Below are positions 56,765 through 64,000 of a stretch of 64,000 bases of DNA, piece after piece. Each line of letters begins with the position of its first letter. The first letter of the stretch is position 1. The DNA comes from DATFQE01 sp963733845 (GTDB lineage: Bacteria > Actinomycetota > Thermoleophilia > Gaiellales > Gaiellaceae). Made by a program: the position numbers and the translations under genes. The stretch covers positions 186,001 through 250,000 of the forward strand of contig CAVTEM010000002.1 in assembly GCA_963733845.1 (NCBI GenBank), read 5' to 3'. The notes beneath the pieces are model-generated. The model was not told where the DNA came from. It did not search any database and saw nothing but the letters and a program-made list of their open reading frames with translations.

Positions 56765-58269
56765 CACCGGTCGAGGTCGTCGCACCGGCTGACGCCGAGA
56801 TCCTGACGCCGGACGCGCTCGCGTTCGTCGAGCTGCTCCAGCGCGAGCTCGGTCCGCGCCGGCGCGAGCTGCTCGCCCGGCGCGAAGAGCGGCAGCGCGA
56901 GCTCGACGCGGGCGCCCGGCCGGACTTCCTGCCCGAGACGCGGGACGTCCGCGACGGCGATTGGCGGGTGGCCCCGCCGCCGGCCGACCTGCAGGACCGC
57001 CGCGTCGAGATCACGGGGCCGGTCGACCGCAAGATGATGATCAACGCGCTCAACTCGGGCGCGAGCGTCTTCATGGCCGACTTCGAGGACGCCAACTCGC
57101 CCACGTGGGCGAACGTCCTCGACGGGCAGCGGAACCTCCGCGACTCCGTCCGCCGGACGATCGAGCTGGAACAGAACGGCAAGAGCTACCGGCTCGACGA
57201 CGAGATCGCCACGTTGCTCGTGCGCCCGCGCGGGTGGCACCTGTCCGAGCGCCACGTGCTCGTCGACGGCGAGCCCGTCTCCGCCTCGCTCTTCGACTTC
57301 GGGCTCGCGTTCTTCCACAACGCGCGCGAGCAGCTCGACCGCGGCACGGGGCCGTACTTCTACCTGCCCAAGCTCGAGAGCCACCTCGAGGCGCGCCTGT
57401 GGAACGACGCGTTCCTGCTCGCCCAGGAGCAGCTCGGGATCCCGCGCGGCTCGATCAAGGCGACGGTGCTGATCGAGACGATCCTGGCCGCGTTCGAGAT
57501 GGAGGAGATCCTGTACGAGCTCCGCGAGCACTCGGCGGGGCTGAACGCCGGGCGCTGGGACTACATCTTCAGCGTGATCAAGAAGTTCCGTGAGGCCGAC
57601 TTCGTGCTCCCGGACCGCGCCCAGGTCACGATGGCCGTGCCGTTCATGCGCGCGTACACGGACCTGCTCGTGAAGACGACGCACCGGCGCGGCGCGCACG
57701 CGATCGGGGGCATGGCCGCGTTCATTCCCTCGCGCAAGGATCCGGAGGTCAACGAGATCGCGCTCGCCAAGGTCCGCGAGGACAAGGAGCGCGAGTCCGG
57801 GAACGGCTTCGACGGAACGTGGGTCGCGCACCCCGATCTCGTCCCCGTCGCGCGCGAGATCTTCGACGGCGTCCTCGGCCGGCGGGCGAACCAGGTCGGG
57901 CGACAACGCGACGACGTGAGCGTCAGTGCCGCCGAGCTGCTCGACTTCGAGATCCCCGGCGGCGAGGTGACCGAGGCCGGGCTGCACACGAACGTCTCGG
58001 TCGGCGTCCGGTACCTGCACGCCTGGCTCAACGGCACCGGCGCGGCGGCGATCGACAACCTGATGGAGGACGCTGCGACCGCCGAGATCTCGCGCTCGCA
58101 GGTCTGGCAGTGGCTTCGGCGCGGTCGCTTCACCACCGAACGTGTGCGCGAGGAGGTCACGTCCGTCCGCGAAGGGATGGAGCCGGCGGCCGAGCTGTTC
58201 GAGCGGGTCGCGCTCACCGACGACTTCGTCGAGTTCCTGACGCTGCCCGCGTACGAGCTCCTCGACTGA
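56761..58269 (+). CDS. aceB: Malate synthase A
   Basis: Condenses glyoxylate with acetyl-CoA to malate, completing the glyoxylate shunt with aceA. 502 residues, intact. Motifs: SGASVFMADFEDANSPTWAN, YFYLPKLESHLEARLWNDAF, GSIKATVLIETILAAFEMEE and GGMAAFIPSRKDPEVNEIAL. GTG 56761 overlaps the aceA stop. The stop is followed at once by a perfect palindrome that probably ends the transcript. The gene order and coupling imply one acetate/fatty-acid-induced operon. Confidence 0.97.
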
Positions 58270-58270
58270 G

Positions 58271-58291
58271 CTAGTAACAGTCTGTTACTAG
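58271..58291. repeat. Palindrome downstream of aceB (copy 1)
   Basis: Perfect 21-base palindrome around the 17-base core AGTAACAGTCTGTTACT, flanked by CT and AG. Begins 1 base after the aceB stop. The 10-bp arms with a single central base would form a very tight hairpin or a dimeric protein site. A second copy of the core lies 54 bases downstream. Confidence 0.75.
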
Positions 58292-58324
58292 TGCGCCGGA
58301 CGGCGTCGGCCGGGGTTCCCGGGG

Positions 58325-58345
58325 CAAGTAACAGTCTGTTACTTG
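58325..58345. repeat. Palindrome at the end of the GNAT gene (copy 2)
   Basis: Same 17-base core AGTAACAGTCTGTTACT, flanked here by CA and TG, again a perfect 21-base palindrome. It contains the TAA stop of the minus-strand acetyltransferase gene. The two copies bracket a 33-base GC-rich spacer between convergent genes, suggesting paired terminators or a protein-binding boundary. Confidence 0.75.
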
Positions 58346-58890
58346 GCCTCGCCCGCCCCGCGCTCGAGCTCGAAGACCAGTTCCAGCCCGTCCTCCTCGT
58401 CCCACTGCTCGCCGGTCTGGACGAAGCCGAGCTTCTTGACGATTGCCAGCGACGGGTCGTTCGTCGGTGAGACCGAGGCGATGAAGCGCTCGATGCCCTT
58501 CTCCGTGTGCGCCCAGTCCATCAGAGCCTGCGCCGCCTCGGTCGCGTAGCCGTTGCCCCGGTAGGGCTCGAAGATCGTGTAGCCGAGCTCGACCGCGCCC
58601 GGGTCCTGCTTGCCGTTGACCCCCGGCTGGCCGTGGAAGCCCGCATGGCCGACCATGGCCCGCACCGGCTCGCGCAGGACGACGGCCCGCACGAGCCAGG
58701 GCTCGGCGGCCGGCGAGCGCTCGAGCTGCCGCTGGCGGTACCGGAGGAAGCCGGCGTCGTGCTCGTCGGGCCAGGCCTCCGGGATCGAGGCGTCGAGCTC
58801 GTGCTCCGCGTCGCCCCGCCTGCCCTCGAGCAGCGCCTCGATGATCTGGGGCGAGAGCAGGATCAGCTCGAGGCGGTCGGAGCTGATCAC
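58339..58890 (-). CDS. GNAT-family N-acetyltransferase (RimJ/RimL-like)
   Basis: A 183-residue acetyl-CoA-dependent transferase. LELILLSPQIIEALLEGR starts the fold; LGYTIFEPYRGNGYATEAAQ is the acetyl-CoA pyrophosphate loop (RGNGYAT), and VSPTNDPSLAIVKKLGFVQT the C-terminal family motif. GTG 58890 overlaps the fumarylacetoacetase stop as GTGA, making it the last gene of that operon. Substrate unknown; the coupling to an aromatic-catabolism gene may be incidental. Confidence 0.88.
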   Translation of the reverse strand: MISSDRLELILLSPQIIEALLEGRRGDAEHELDASIPEAWPDEHDAGFLRYRQRQLERSPAAEPWLVRAVVLREPVRAMVGHAGFHGQPGVNGKQDPGAVELGYTIFEPYRGNGYATEAAQALMDWAHTEKGIERFIASVSPTNDPSLAIVKKLGFVQTGEQWDEEDGLELVFELERGAGEAK

Positions 58891-59984
58891 GCGGCCGCCT
58901 CGATCCGGCCCCGAACCTCGCCGAGCTCGACCTCACCGGCACGTCCGCGCAGGACGACCTCGTCGCCGTCTTCGAGGAACGTCCGCGTGCTGCCGTCCGG
59001 TAGCTGGAGCGGCTCCGCCCCGTTGCCGGTCAGCTCGATCAGGCTCCCCTCGGAACCGGGCTCGGCCCCGGAGATCGTGCCGGTCGCCATCAGGTCACCC
59101 GTGCGCAGGCTCGCACCGTTGACCGTCGCGTGCGCGAGCTGCTGCGGCATCGACCAGTAGAGGCCGCGCGAGCCGGTACGCGACACGACCGCTCCGTTCA
59201 GCTCCACCTCGAGCTCGAGATCGAGCACCCAGTCACCCGCGACCCGCAGGTACGGCAGAGGCTCCGGGACCTGAGGCCGACGGGGGACCCTCGCCTCGGC
59301 GAGGGCGGCGAGCGGCGTGACCCAGGCGGAGATCGACGTCGCGAACGACTTCCCGAGGAACGGCCCGAGCGGCTGGTACTCCCAGGCCTGCAGGTCACGC
59401 GCGCTCCAGTCGTTGACGAGGACGATCCCGAAGACGTGGTCGTCGAAGCGCTCGGCGTGCACCGGCTCTCCCTGCCGGCTCGGCACCCCGACGACGAAGC
59501 CCAGCTCCAGCTCGATGTCGAGCCGGCCCGAGGGCCCGAAGACCGGTGCGTCGGCGCCCGGCGGCCTCGCCTGGCCCCGCGGCCGGCGCACGGGCGTGCC
59601 GCTGACGACGACCGTCCCGGCCCGGCCGTGGTAGCCGATCGGGAGGTGGCGCCAGTTCGGGAGCAGCGGCTCCGAGTCGGGGCGGAACAGCCGCCCGAGG
59701 TTGCTCGCGTGCTCGAGCGACGAGTAGAAGTCGACGTAGTCGGCGACCTCGAACGGAAGGAACGAGTCGATTCCGTCGAGCGGAACCGCGTCGCCGTCCG
59801 CCTCGCCCGCCCGGATGCGCTCGTACGTGCGCTGCCAGGCGAGCGGCCCGGCCGCCATGAAGGCGTTCAGGCTCGGCTCTCCGAACTCCGCGCCGAAGCC
59901 GGAGAGGTCGAGCACCGAGTCGCCGTCGCGGTAACCGACCCGCGGGGCCTCCCCAGCCGGTGCGAAGACGCCGTAGCCCGTCAC
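58887..59984 (-). CDS. fahA: Fumarylacetoacetase
   Basis: Last step of the homogentisate pathway: fumarylacetoacetate to fumarate and acetoacetate. 365 residues from GTG 59984. FYSSLEHASNLGRLFRPD (metal Asp), LPIGYHGRAGTVVVSG (catalytic His), IELELGFVVGV (Glu ligands), FGIVLVNDWSARDLQAWEYQ and LGPFLGKSFATSISAWVTPL are diagnostic. Both ends are coupled: GTGA with the upstream gene and GTGA with the acetyltransferase. Homogentisate dioxygenase is not in the window. Confidence 0.95.
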   Translation of the reverse strand: MTGYGVFAPAGEAPRVGYRDGDSVLDLSGFGAEFGEPSLNAFMAAGPLAWQRTYERIRAGEADGDAVPLDGIDSFLPFEVADYVDFYSSLEHASNLGRLFRPDSEPLLPNWRHLPIGYHGRAGTVVVSGTPVRRPRGQARPPGADAPVFGPSGRLDIELELGFVVGVPSRQGEPVHAERFDDHVFGIVLVNDWSARDLQAWEYQPLGPFLGKSFATSISAWVTPLAALAEARVPRRPQVPEPLPYLRVAGDWVLDLELEVELNGAVVSRTGSRGLYWSMPQQLAHATVNGASLRTGDLMATGTISGAEPGSEGSLIELTGNGAEPLQLPDGSTRTFLEDGDEVVLRGRAGEVELGEVRGRIEAAA

Positions 59985-60700
59985 ACGAACCCGAGCGCAC
60001 GCAGGTCGTCGACCGGCTCCGGGAAGCTGCAGCTGCCGAAGGCCACGAAGAGTCGGCGACCCTGCTCGACCTCGGCGGCCGCGGCCTCGCGGTCGCGCCA
60101 CCGGAAGACGTCCCCGTCCAGCCCGAACGCGCCCTCGTCGGTCTCGGCGAGCGCCGCCTCCTCCTCGCCGAACACCGCGGCGGCGAGCAGGTTCAGGAAG
60201 CCGTGCTGCCCGTCCTGCGCGACCGCGTGGTGCAGGCCCGCGGTTGCCTTGAAGGCGACGCCGTGCGCGCGGCACGCGCGGATCGCGCGCGCCAGGTCGT
60301 CAGCAGTGGGCACGGCAGGCCCGCAGCGGAGCTTCGCGCGCGCGCCGCTCGCCGCGAGCTGCTGCGCGAACAGCGGGACCGCGTCGACCGCCACCTCCAC
60401 GTAGGTCTCGTCGCCGTAGCGTCCGAGCACGCCGTTGGGCGGCACCTCGACGGACTCGATGCGGGGATCCGCGAGCTCCGCGTCGCCGTCGAGCACGACC
60501 GAGAGAGCGAGCGGCTCGCCTTCCAGCGACGCGAGCGTGGCGGCAGGGCAGACGAACCTGCGCACGATCCAGCCCTCGGACCCGGCCTTCGCCCTGCGGT
60601 GCTCCTCGAGCGCTTCGTCGAGCGGCAGCCGCGCAGGAGGAAACAGCGGAGCGTGGTCGATCAGGCGCGCGAAGAGCGCGGTCTGCAGGCCGCCGGGCAT
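59981..60700 (-). CDS. Conserved protein of unknown function coupled to fumarylacetoacetase
   Basis: A 239-residue protein with an LFPPARLPLDEALEEHRRAK N-terminus and a TIM-barrel-like pattern later (AKLRCGPAVPTADDLARAIR; GVAFKATAGLHHAVAQDGQH with a conserved-looking Lys and two His; GFLNLLAAAVFG). No family name recognised. First gene of the operon with fahA, sharing a GTGA overlap, so a role in tyrosine or homogentisate breakdown is inferred from context. Confidence 0.75.
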   Translation of the reverse strand: MPGGLQTALFARLIDHAPLFPPARLPLDEALEEHRRAKAGSEGWIVRRFVCPAATLASLEGEPLALSVVLDGDAELADPRIESVEVPPNGVLGRYGDETYVEVAVDAVPLFAQQLAASGARAKLRCGPAVPTADDLARAIRACRAHGVAFKATAGLHHAVAQDGQHGFLNLLAAAVFGEEEAALAETDEGAFGLDGDVFRWRDREAAAAEVEQGRRLFVAFGSCSFPEPVDDLRALGFV

Positions 60701-60818
60701 GGCTCATCTTCGCAACTTTGACCAAGCCTTGACCCACTCCTAACCCGGCGTTGCCCGAGCCGTGGGGCGCGGCCGGGCACGGTGTCCTCGTGACCTACGA
60801 GCGACCGAAGGAGATGAG

Positions 60819-61237
60819 ATGAGCAAGCTGCTGGCAGGAGTGATCGCAGCCCTGATCGTCGGGGTCGGTGTGGCGGCCGCGAGCTCGCTGAACGCGTCCG
60901 AGCGACGACCCGGTGCGCACGAGCACGACCTCGACGCTCGACGACTCGACCGGGACGATCGAGACCACGACGACGGAGTCGACGACCACCGACCGAGACC
61001 ACCGGCACGGGCACGACCGAGACCGGCGAGGACATCAGCGGGCCCTGCGACGAGGCGGAGCACGCGAACGACCCGCGCTGCGTCGGCGGCGCCGCGACAG
61101 ACGACGACGACGACCGCGGCGGGCACCGCGGCTCCTCGGACGACGACGATGACGACGACCACGCGGCCGCGGTCACGGCGGCGGCGACGAGCGGCGGCGA
61201 TGACGACCGCTCCGGCTCCAACTCGGGTCGGGGCTAG
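60819..61237 (+). CDS. Secreted Thr/Asp-rich low-complexity protein, frameshifted
   Basis: ATG 60819 after GAAGGAGATG. Signal peptide MSKLLAGVIAALIVGVGVAA, then, allowing two indels, a Thr-rich linker (TSTTSTLDDSTGTIETTT), one short ordered segment with two Cys (ISGPCDEAEHANDPRCVGG) and an Asp-rich tail (ATDDDDDRGGHRGSSDDDDD). About 140 residues. The acidic tail may bind Ca or other cations outside the cell. The TAG shares CTAG with the stop of the convergent AI-2E-type gene. Confidence 0.6.
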
Positions 61238-62334
61238 GGAAGCGGCGGCGTCAGCTCGGGGCCGGCCGGCGGCGGCAGCGGCGCCTCCGGCACGGCCTCC
61301 CCGGCCCGCAGGGACGCGGCGACGGCGAACGCGACGGCGGTCACCGGCACGGCGAGGTAGGCGCCGAGGATGCCGAAGAGCGAGCCGCCCGCCGCGACGG
61401 CGAGCAGGATCACCGCCGGGTGCAGGTCCACCGTCCGGCTCTGGATGATCGGCTGGAGGAAGTTGCCCTCGAGGAACTGCACGCCGAGGACGATCCCGAG
61501 CGCGATCAGGGCGATCCACGGGCCGCCGTCCGCGAGGGCGACGAGCACCGCGAACATGCCCGAGATCGTGGCGCCGACGAAGGGGATGAACGCGCCCAGG
61601 AAGATGATCACCGCGAGCGCGAAGGCGAGCGGCACGCCCAGGATCCAGAGGCCGATGCCGATCAGCGTCGCGTCGATCGCGGCGATCAGCGCCGTCCCAC
61701 GGATGTACCCGCCGAGCACGCGCCACGCATCGAGGCCGGCGCGGTCGACCCGGCCGCGCAGGTCCTCCGGGAAGAGGACGACCGCCCGACGCCACAGCAG
61801 CCGCCCGTCGCGGAGGATGAAGTACAGGAGCGCGACCACCAGCACGATCCCGGTCAGCACCGCGATGCTCGAGCGCGCCCCGGAGACGAGGTACGTCGAC
61901 GCCTCCGTCCAGGCGGAGCTCACCGTCTGGTCGAGGTCCCGGTCGAGCGACACGTTGAGCGGGTCGCCCTCGACCCGGTCGGTGAGGTCGTCCAGGCCGG
62001 TCCGCAGGGAAGCGACGAGCTCGTCGTACTCCTGCACGACGGACGCGGTCACGATCGCGACCAGCGCGGCGATCAGAAGGAAACCGATCACGAGCGCGAA
62101 GGCCGGCGCCGACCGCCCCAGCCCGGCTCGCTCCAGCCGGTCGGCGAGCGGCGTCAGCGCCGGTGCGACCGTGATGGCGACGATGGCCGGGAGCACGATC
62201 ACGTTCACGTACCAGAGCAGGGCGACGATCGCCGCCAGCGCCGCCGCGCACACCAGCAGGCGCCACGCCCACCCGGCGACGCGCTCCAGGCCCTGCGGCA
62301 CCTCGGGAATCCGGGTCGTCCGACGCCGGGTCAC
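61234..62334 (-). CDS. AI-2E/PerM-family membrane transporter
   Basis: A 366-residue integral membrane protein with about eight helices in the family arrangement: paired N-terminal helices, a soluble coiled segment (about 85-140), then VLTGIVLVVALLYFILRDGR, RGTALIAAIDATLIGIGLWI, AVIIFLGAFIPFVGATISGM and FLEGNFLQPIIQSRTVDLHP, the last being the most conserved motif. Members include Na/H antiporters and autoinducer exporters, so the substrate is not assigned. Reading frame intact. Confidence 0.92.
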   Translation of the reverse strand: MTRRRTTRIPEVPQGLERVAGWAWRLLVCAAALAAIVALLWYVNVIVLPAIVAITVAPALTPLADRLERAGLGRSAPAFALVIGFLLIAALVAIVTASVVQEYDELVASLRTGLDDLTDRVEGDPLNVSLDRDLDQTVSSAWTEASTYLVSGARSSIAVLTGIVLVVALLYFILRDGRLLWRRAVVLFPEDLRGRVDRAGLDAWRVLGGYIRGTALIAAIDATLIGIGLWILGVPLAFALAVIIFLGAFIPFVGATISGMFAVLVALADGGPWIALIALGIVLGVQFLEGNFLQPIIQSRTVDLHPAVILLAVAAGGSLFGILGAYLAVPVTAVAFAVAASLRAGEAVPEAPLPPPAGPELTPPLP

Positions 62335-62363
62335 GCGGGGAGCCTAGGGGTAGGATTGCCGCG

Positions 62364-63050
62364 ATGGACGGGTTTGCGCTCTACCTCGCGTTCCTGATCC
62401 CGCCGCTCCTGATCGGCCTCGGCGTGCAGTGGTGGCTGAAGAAGACCTTCGCGCAGTACTCGCAGGTGCCGGTAGCGGCCGGGCTGTCGGGCGCCGAGGT
62501 CGCCCGGACGATCCTCGACCGCAACGGCCTCGCGGAGGTGCCGGTCGAGGCGACCGGCGGCTCGCTCACCGACCACTACGACCCGCGCAAGAAGGCGCTC
62601 TTCCTCTCGCAGCCGGTCTACGGGCCCGCGTCCGTGGCCGCCGCGGCGGTGGCCGCGCACGAGACGGGCCACGCGCTCCAGGACTCGCGCGGCTACGTGC
62701 CGCTGAAGCTGCGCTCGGCGATGTTCCCCGCGGTCGCGTTCGCGTCCAGCACGTGGATGTGGCTGCTGATCATCGGAGCCCTGCTCGGCGCGCTCAACCT
62801 CGTCGCGCTGGCACTGATCATCTACGCGGTCGCGGTGTTGTTCCACATCGTCACCCTCCCGGTGGAGTTCAACGCGTCTCGCCGCGCGTCCAACCAGCTC
62901 CGTGAGCTCGGGCTCGTCACCGCGGGCGCCGAGCAGGCAGGCGTGCAGAAGGTCCTGAGCGCGGCCGCGCTGACATACGTCGCCGGTGCGCTCGCCGCCC
63001 TGACGCAGCTGCTCTATTACGCGCTGGTCTTCTTCGGAAACCGCGACTAG
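62364..63050 (+). CDS. YugP-type membrane zinc metallopeptidase
   Basis: A 228-residue protein with one N-terminal membrane helix, the zincin motif HETGH in VAAHETGHALQDSRGYVPLK, a pair of helices (WMWLLIIGALLGALNLVALA) and the conserved FNASRRASNQL region. This is the YugP/DUF2268-like zinc metallopeptidase family, of unknown substrate. Its ATG is divergent from the AI-2E-type gene with 29 bases between starts. The GntR regulator follows after 18 bases. Confidence 0.9.
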   Translation: MDGFALYLAFLIPPLLIGLGVQWWLKKTFAQYSQVPVAAGLSGAEVARTILDRNGLAEVPVEATGGSLTDHYDPRKKALFLSQPVYGPASVAAAAVAAHETGHALQDSRGYVPLKLRSAMFPAVAFASSTWMWLLIIGALLGALNLVALALIIYAVAVLFHIVTLPVEFNASRRASNQLRELGLVTAGAEQAGVQKVLSAAALTYVAGALAALTQLLYYALVFFGNRD

Positions 63051-63068
63051 CTCCTGAGGCCGGCTCCG

Positions 63069-63782
63069 GTGGAGTCCACCAAAGCCGACGAGATCGCCTA
63101 CGCCCTCGAGGAGGCGATCGTGTCCGGCGAGATCGAGCCGGGCTCGATCCTCCGCCAGGAGTCGCTCTCCGACCAGTACGGGGTCTCGAGGACGCCGATC
63201 CGCGAGGCGCTGCGACGGCTGGCGGCGCTCGGGCTCGTCCAGTTCGTGCCGAACCGCGGGGTGCGCGTCCGCACGCTCTCGCGCGAGGAGCTGCGGGAGG
63301 CGTTCCTCGTCCGCGCCGAGCTGGAGTCGCTCGCGACTGCGCTCGCCGTGCCCCGGTTCGACGAGGAGGGACTGGCCGAGCTGGAGGAGGCCGAGCGGCG
63401 GTTCGCCGAGCTCACGGCCGAGCTGCGCAGCACGGCGCGCGAGGGCGGCCGGACGCAGAGCGCGATCGTCGGCCAGTGGGTGCACGCGAACCACACGTTC
63501 CACGACGTGATCTACGCGCGCGCGAACGCTCCCTACGTGGTGCGGCTGGCCAAGAGCGCCCGCAGGACGTTCTTCGGCCAGACCACCTGGGCGGTCGGCG
63601 CCGAGCTCGACGACCTGTACGTGAAGAACCAGCGCGAGCACTCCGCGATCCGCGGCGCGATCGCGGCCGGGAGCGTCGACGGGGCCCGCTCGGTCGCGCG
63701 CGACCACGTGCTCCACTCGGGACACCTGCTCGAGGTGATCCTCGACCAGGTCGAGCGCGGGCAGCGCTCTAGCGCCGCGTGA
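63069..63782 (+). CDS. GntR/FadR-family transcriptional regulator
   Basis: A 237-residue regulator. The winged helix is at about 1-75 (VSGEIEPGSILRQESLSDQY; VSRTPIREALRRLAALGLVQ) and the all-helical FCD ligand-binding domain at about 85-230, with metal-ligand candidates in HANHTFHDVIYARAN and DHVLHSGHLLEVIL. GTG start. It overlaps the convergent mtnA 3' end by 14 bases. The ligand is probably an organic acid, as for other FCD proteins; targets unknown. Confidence 0.92.
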   Translation: MESTKADEIAYALEEAIVSGEIEPGSILRQESLSDQYGVSRTPIREALRRLAALGLVQFVPNRGVRVRTLSREELREAFLVRAELESLATALAVPRFDEEGLAELEEAERRFAELTAELRSTAREGGRTQSAIVGQWVHANHTFHDVIYARANAPYVVRLAKSARRTFFGQTTWAVGAELDDLYVKNQREHSAIRGAIAAGSVDGARSVARDHVLHSGHLLEVILDQVERGQRSSAA

Positions 63783-64000
63783 CCCCCTCCTCGCTGACGT
63801 AGGCGGTCACCAGCTCGGCGGGAGTGACGTCGAAGGCGCGGTTCTCGACGGCGACTCCCTCCGGCGCGACCCTGCGCCCGCCCAGGAAGGAGACCTCCTC
63901 TCCGTCCCGCAGCTCGACCGGGATCGAGGCGCCGTCCGGGGTCTCGGGATCGAACGTCGACTCGGGCGCCGCCACGTAGAAGGGGATGCCGTGGTGGCCG
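63769..64000 (-). CDS. mtnA: Methylthioribose-1-phosphate isomerase, C-terminal part (runs off the window)
   Basis: The last 76 residues of an eIF2B-related isomerase of the methionine salvage pathway. HHGIPFYVAAPESTFDPETP and VAVENRAFDVTPAELVTAYV match the conserved C-terminus of MtnA, including the FDVTP motif with the substrate-contacting Asp region. Stop TAG on the minus strand at 63769. The N-terminal 270 or so residues lie beyond the window. Confidence 0.9.
   Translation of the reverse strand, partial: GHHGIPFYVAAPESTFDPETPDGASIPVELRDGEEVSFLGGRRVAPEGVAVENRAFDVTPAELVTAYVSEEGVTRR

Overview
The window is very GC-rich DNA with dense, mostly coding sequence, GTG/TTG starts and many 1-4 base start/stop overlaps. 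A fused CofG-CofH FO synthase, an F420-type PPOX oxidoreductase, an FHA/Ser-Thr kinase toolkit, lipoprotein signal peptides and leaderless-looking starts point to an Actinomycetota chromosome. Class Thermoleophilia (Gaiellales/Solirubrobacterales-like) is my best guess; this is inference and no rRNA or tRNA gene is present to confirm it. Many genes are broken by single-base insertions or deletions that leave the downstream protein intact in another frame. This looks like long-read assembly error rather than decay, and it is much denser in 36-51 kb than elsewhere.

Left flank (1-27 kb), housekeeping and metabolism: comEC/comEA (DNA uptake), an ECF sigma factor with a DUF4349 membrane partner, leuS behind what looks like a leucine attenuator, a cupin and an agmatinase-type ureohydrolase, lysA, a PAS-LuxR regulator, fbiC, a sulfatase, a YyaL-type thioredoxin-fold protein, a class III cyclase, a CaiB-type CoA transferase convergent with HMG-CoA lyase, an F420-type oxidoreductase, an MFS exporter, a BMP lipoprotein divergent from an NrtR-type regulator, a Ser/Thr kinase and a NarL-type response regulator.

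Centre (27-51.1 kb), the striking part: one uninterrupted minus-strand gene string of about 24 kb that encodes an extracellular contractile injection system (eCIS, Afp/PVC/MAC-like). In transcription order: DUF4157 protein, AAA+ ATPase (Afp15-like), DUF4255 cap protein with a carboxypeptidase-regulatory-like tail, a zinc-ribbon/receiver-like protein, sheath, tube, a tiny Cys peptide, a tail-assembly-like protein, a DUF6760-like small protein, a long Ala/Pro/Arg-rich disordered protein, a second tube protein, a LysM/CIS-tube adaptor, a VgrG-like spike, gp25, baseplate J, a tail-protein-I-like protein, then three coupled genes not part of the usual core: a zinc-ribbon/PASTA/beta-propeller membrane protein, a zinc-ribbon/FHA/M50 metalloprotease, and a 1493-residue protein with six peptidoglycan-hydrolase-like modules. 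The overlaps imply that the wall-cleaving protein, the intramembrane protease and the membrane PASTA protein are made with the particle, which suggests a device that breaches or remodels the producer's own wall, or a target wall. No tape measure, tail fibre or PAAR tip gene was recognised.

Right flank (51.1-64 kb): a HemK-like methyltransferase, a sugar-type ABC transporter (permease-ATPase-permease, no binding protein), a glyoxylate-shunt operon (48-residue Cys peptide, aceA, aceB) behind a promoter with three GGATCC boxes, a GNAT acetyltransferase with fumarylacetoacetase and a companion gene (aromatic amino acid breakdown), a secreted acidic protein, an AI-2E-type exporter, a zinc metallopeptidase, a GntR/FadR regulator and the 3' end of mtnA (methionine salvage).

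No stretch longer than 300 bases lacks a gene. The larger gaps are 1692-1795 (nothing recognised), 6024-6149 (leuS leader and promoter), 26194-26363 (divergent promoters presumed, none clear), 38905-39065 (hairpins), 48492-48592 (nothing seen) and 60701-60818 (nothing convincing). No CRISPR array, IS element, integrase or tRNA was seen.
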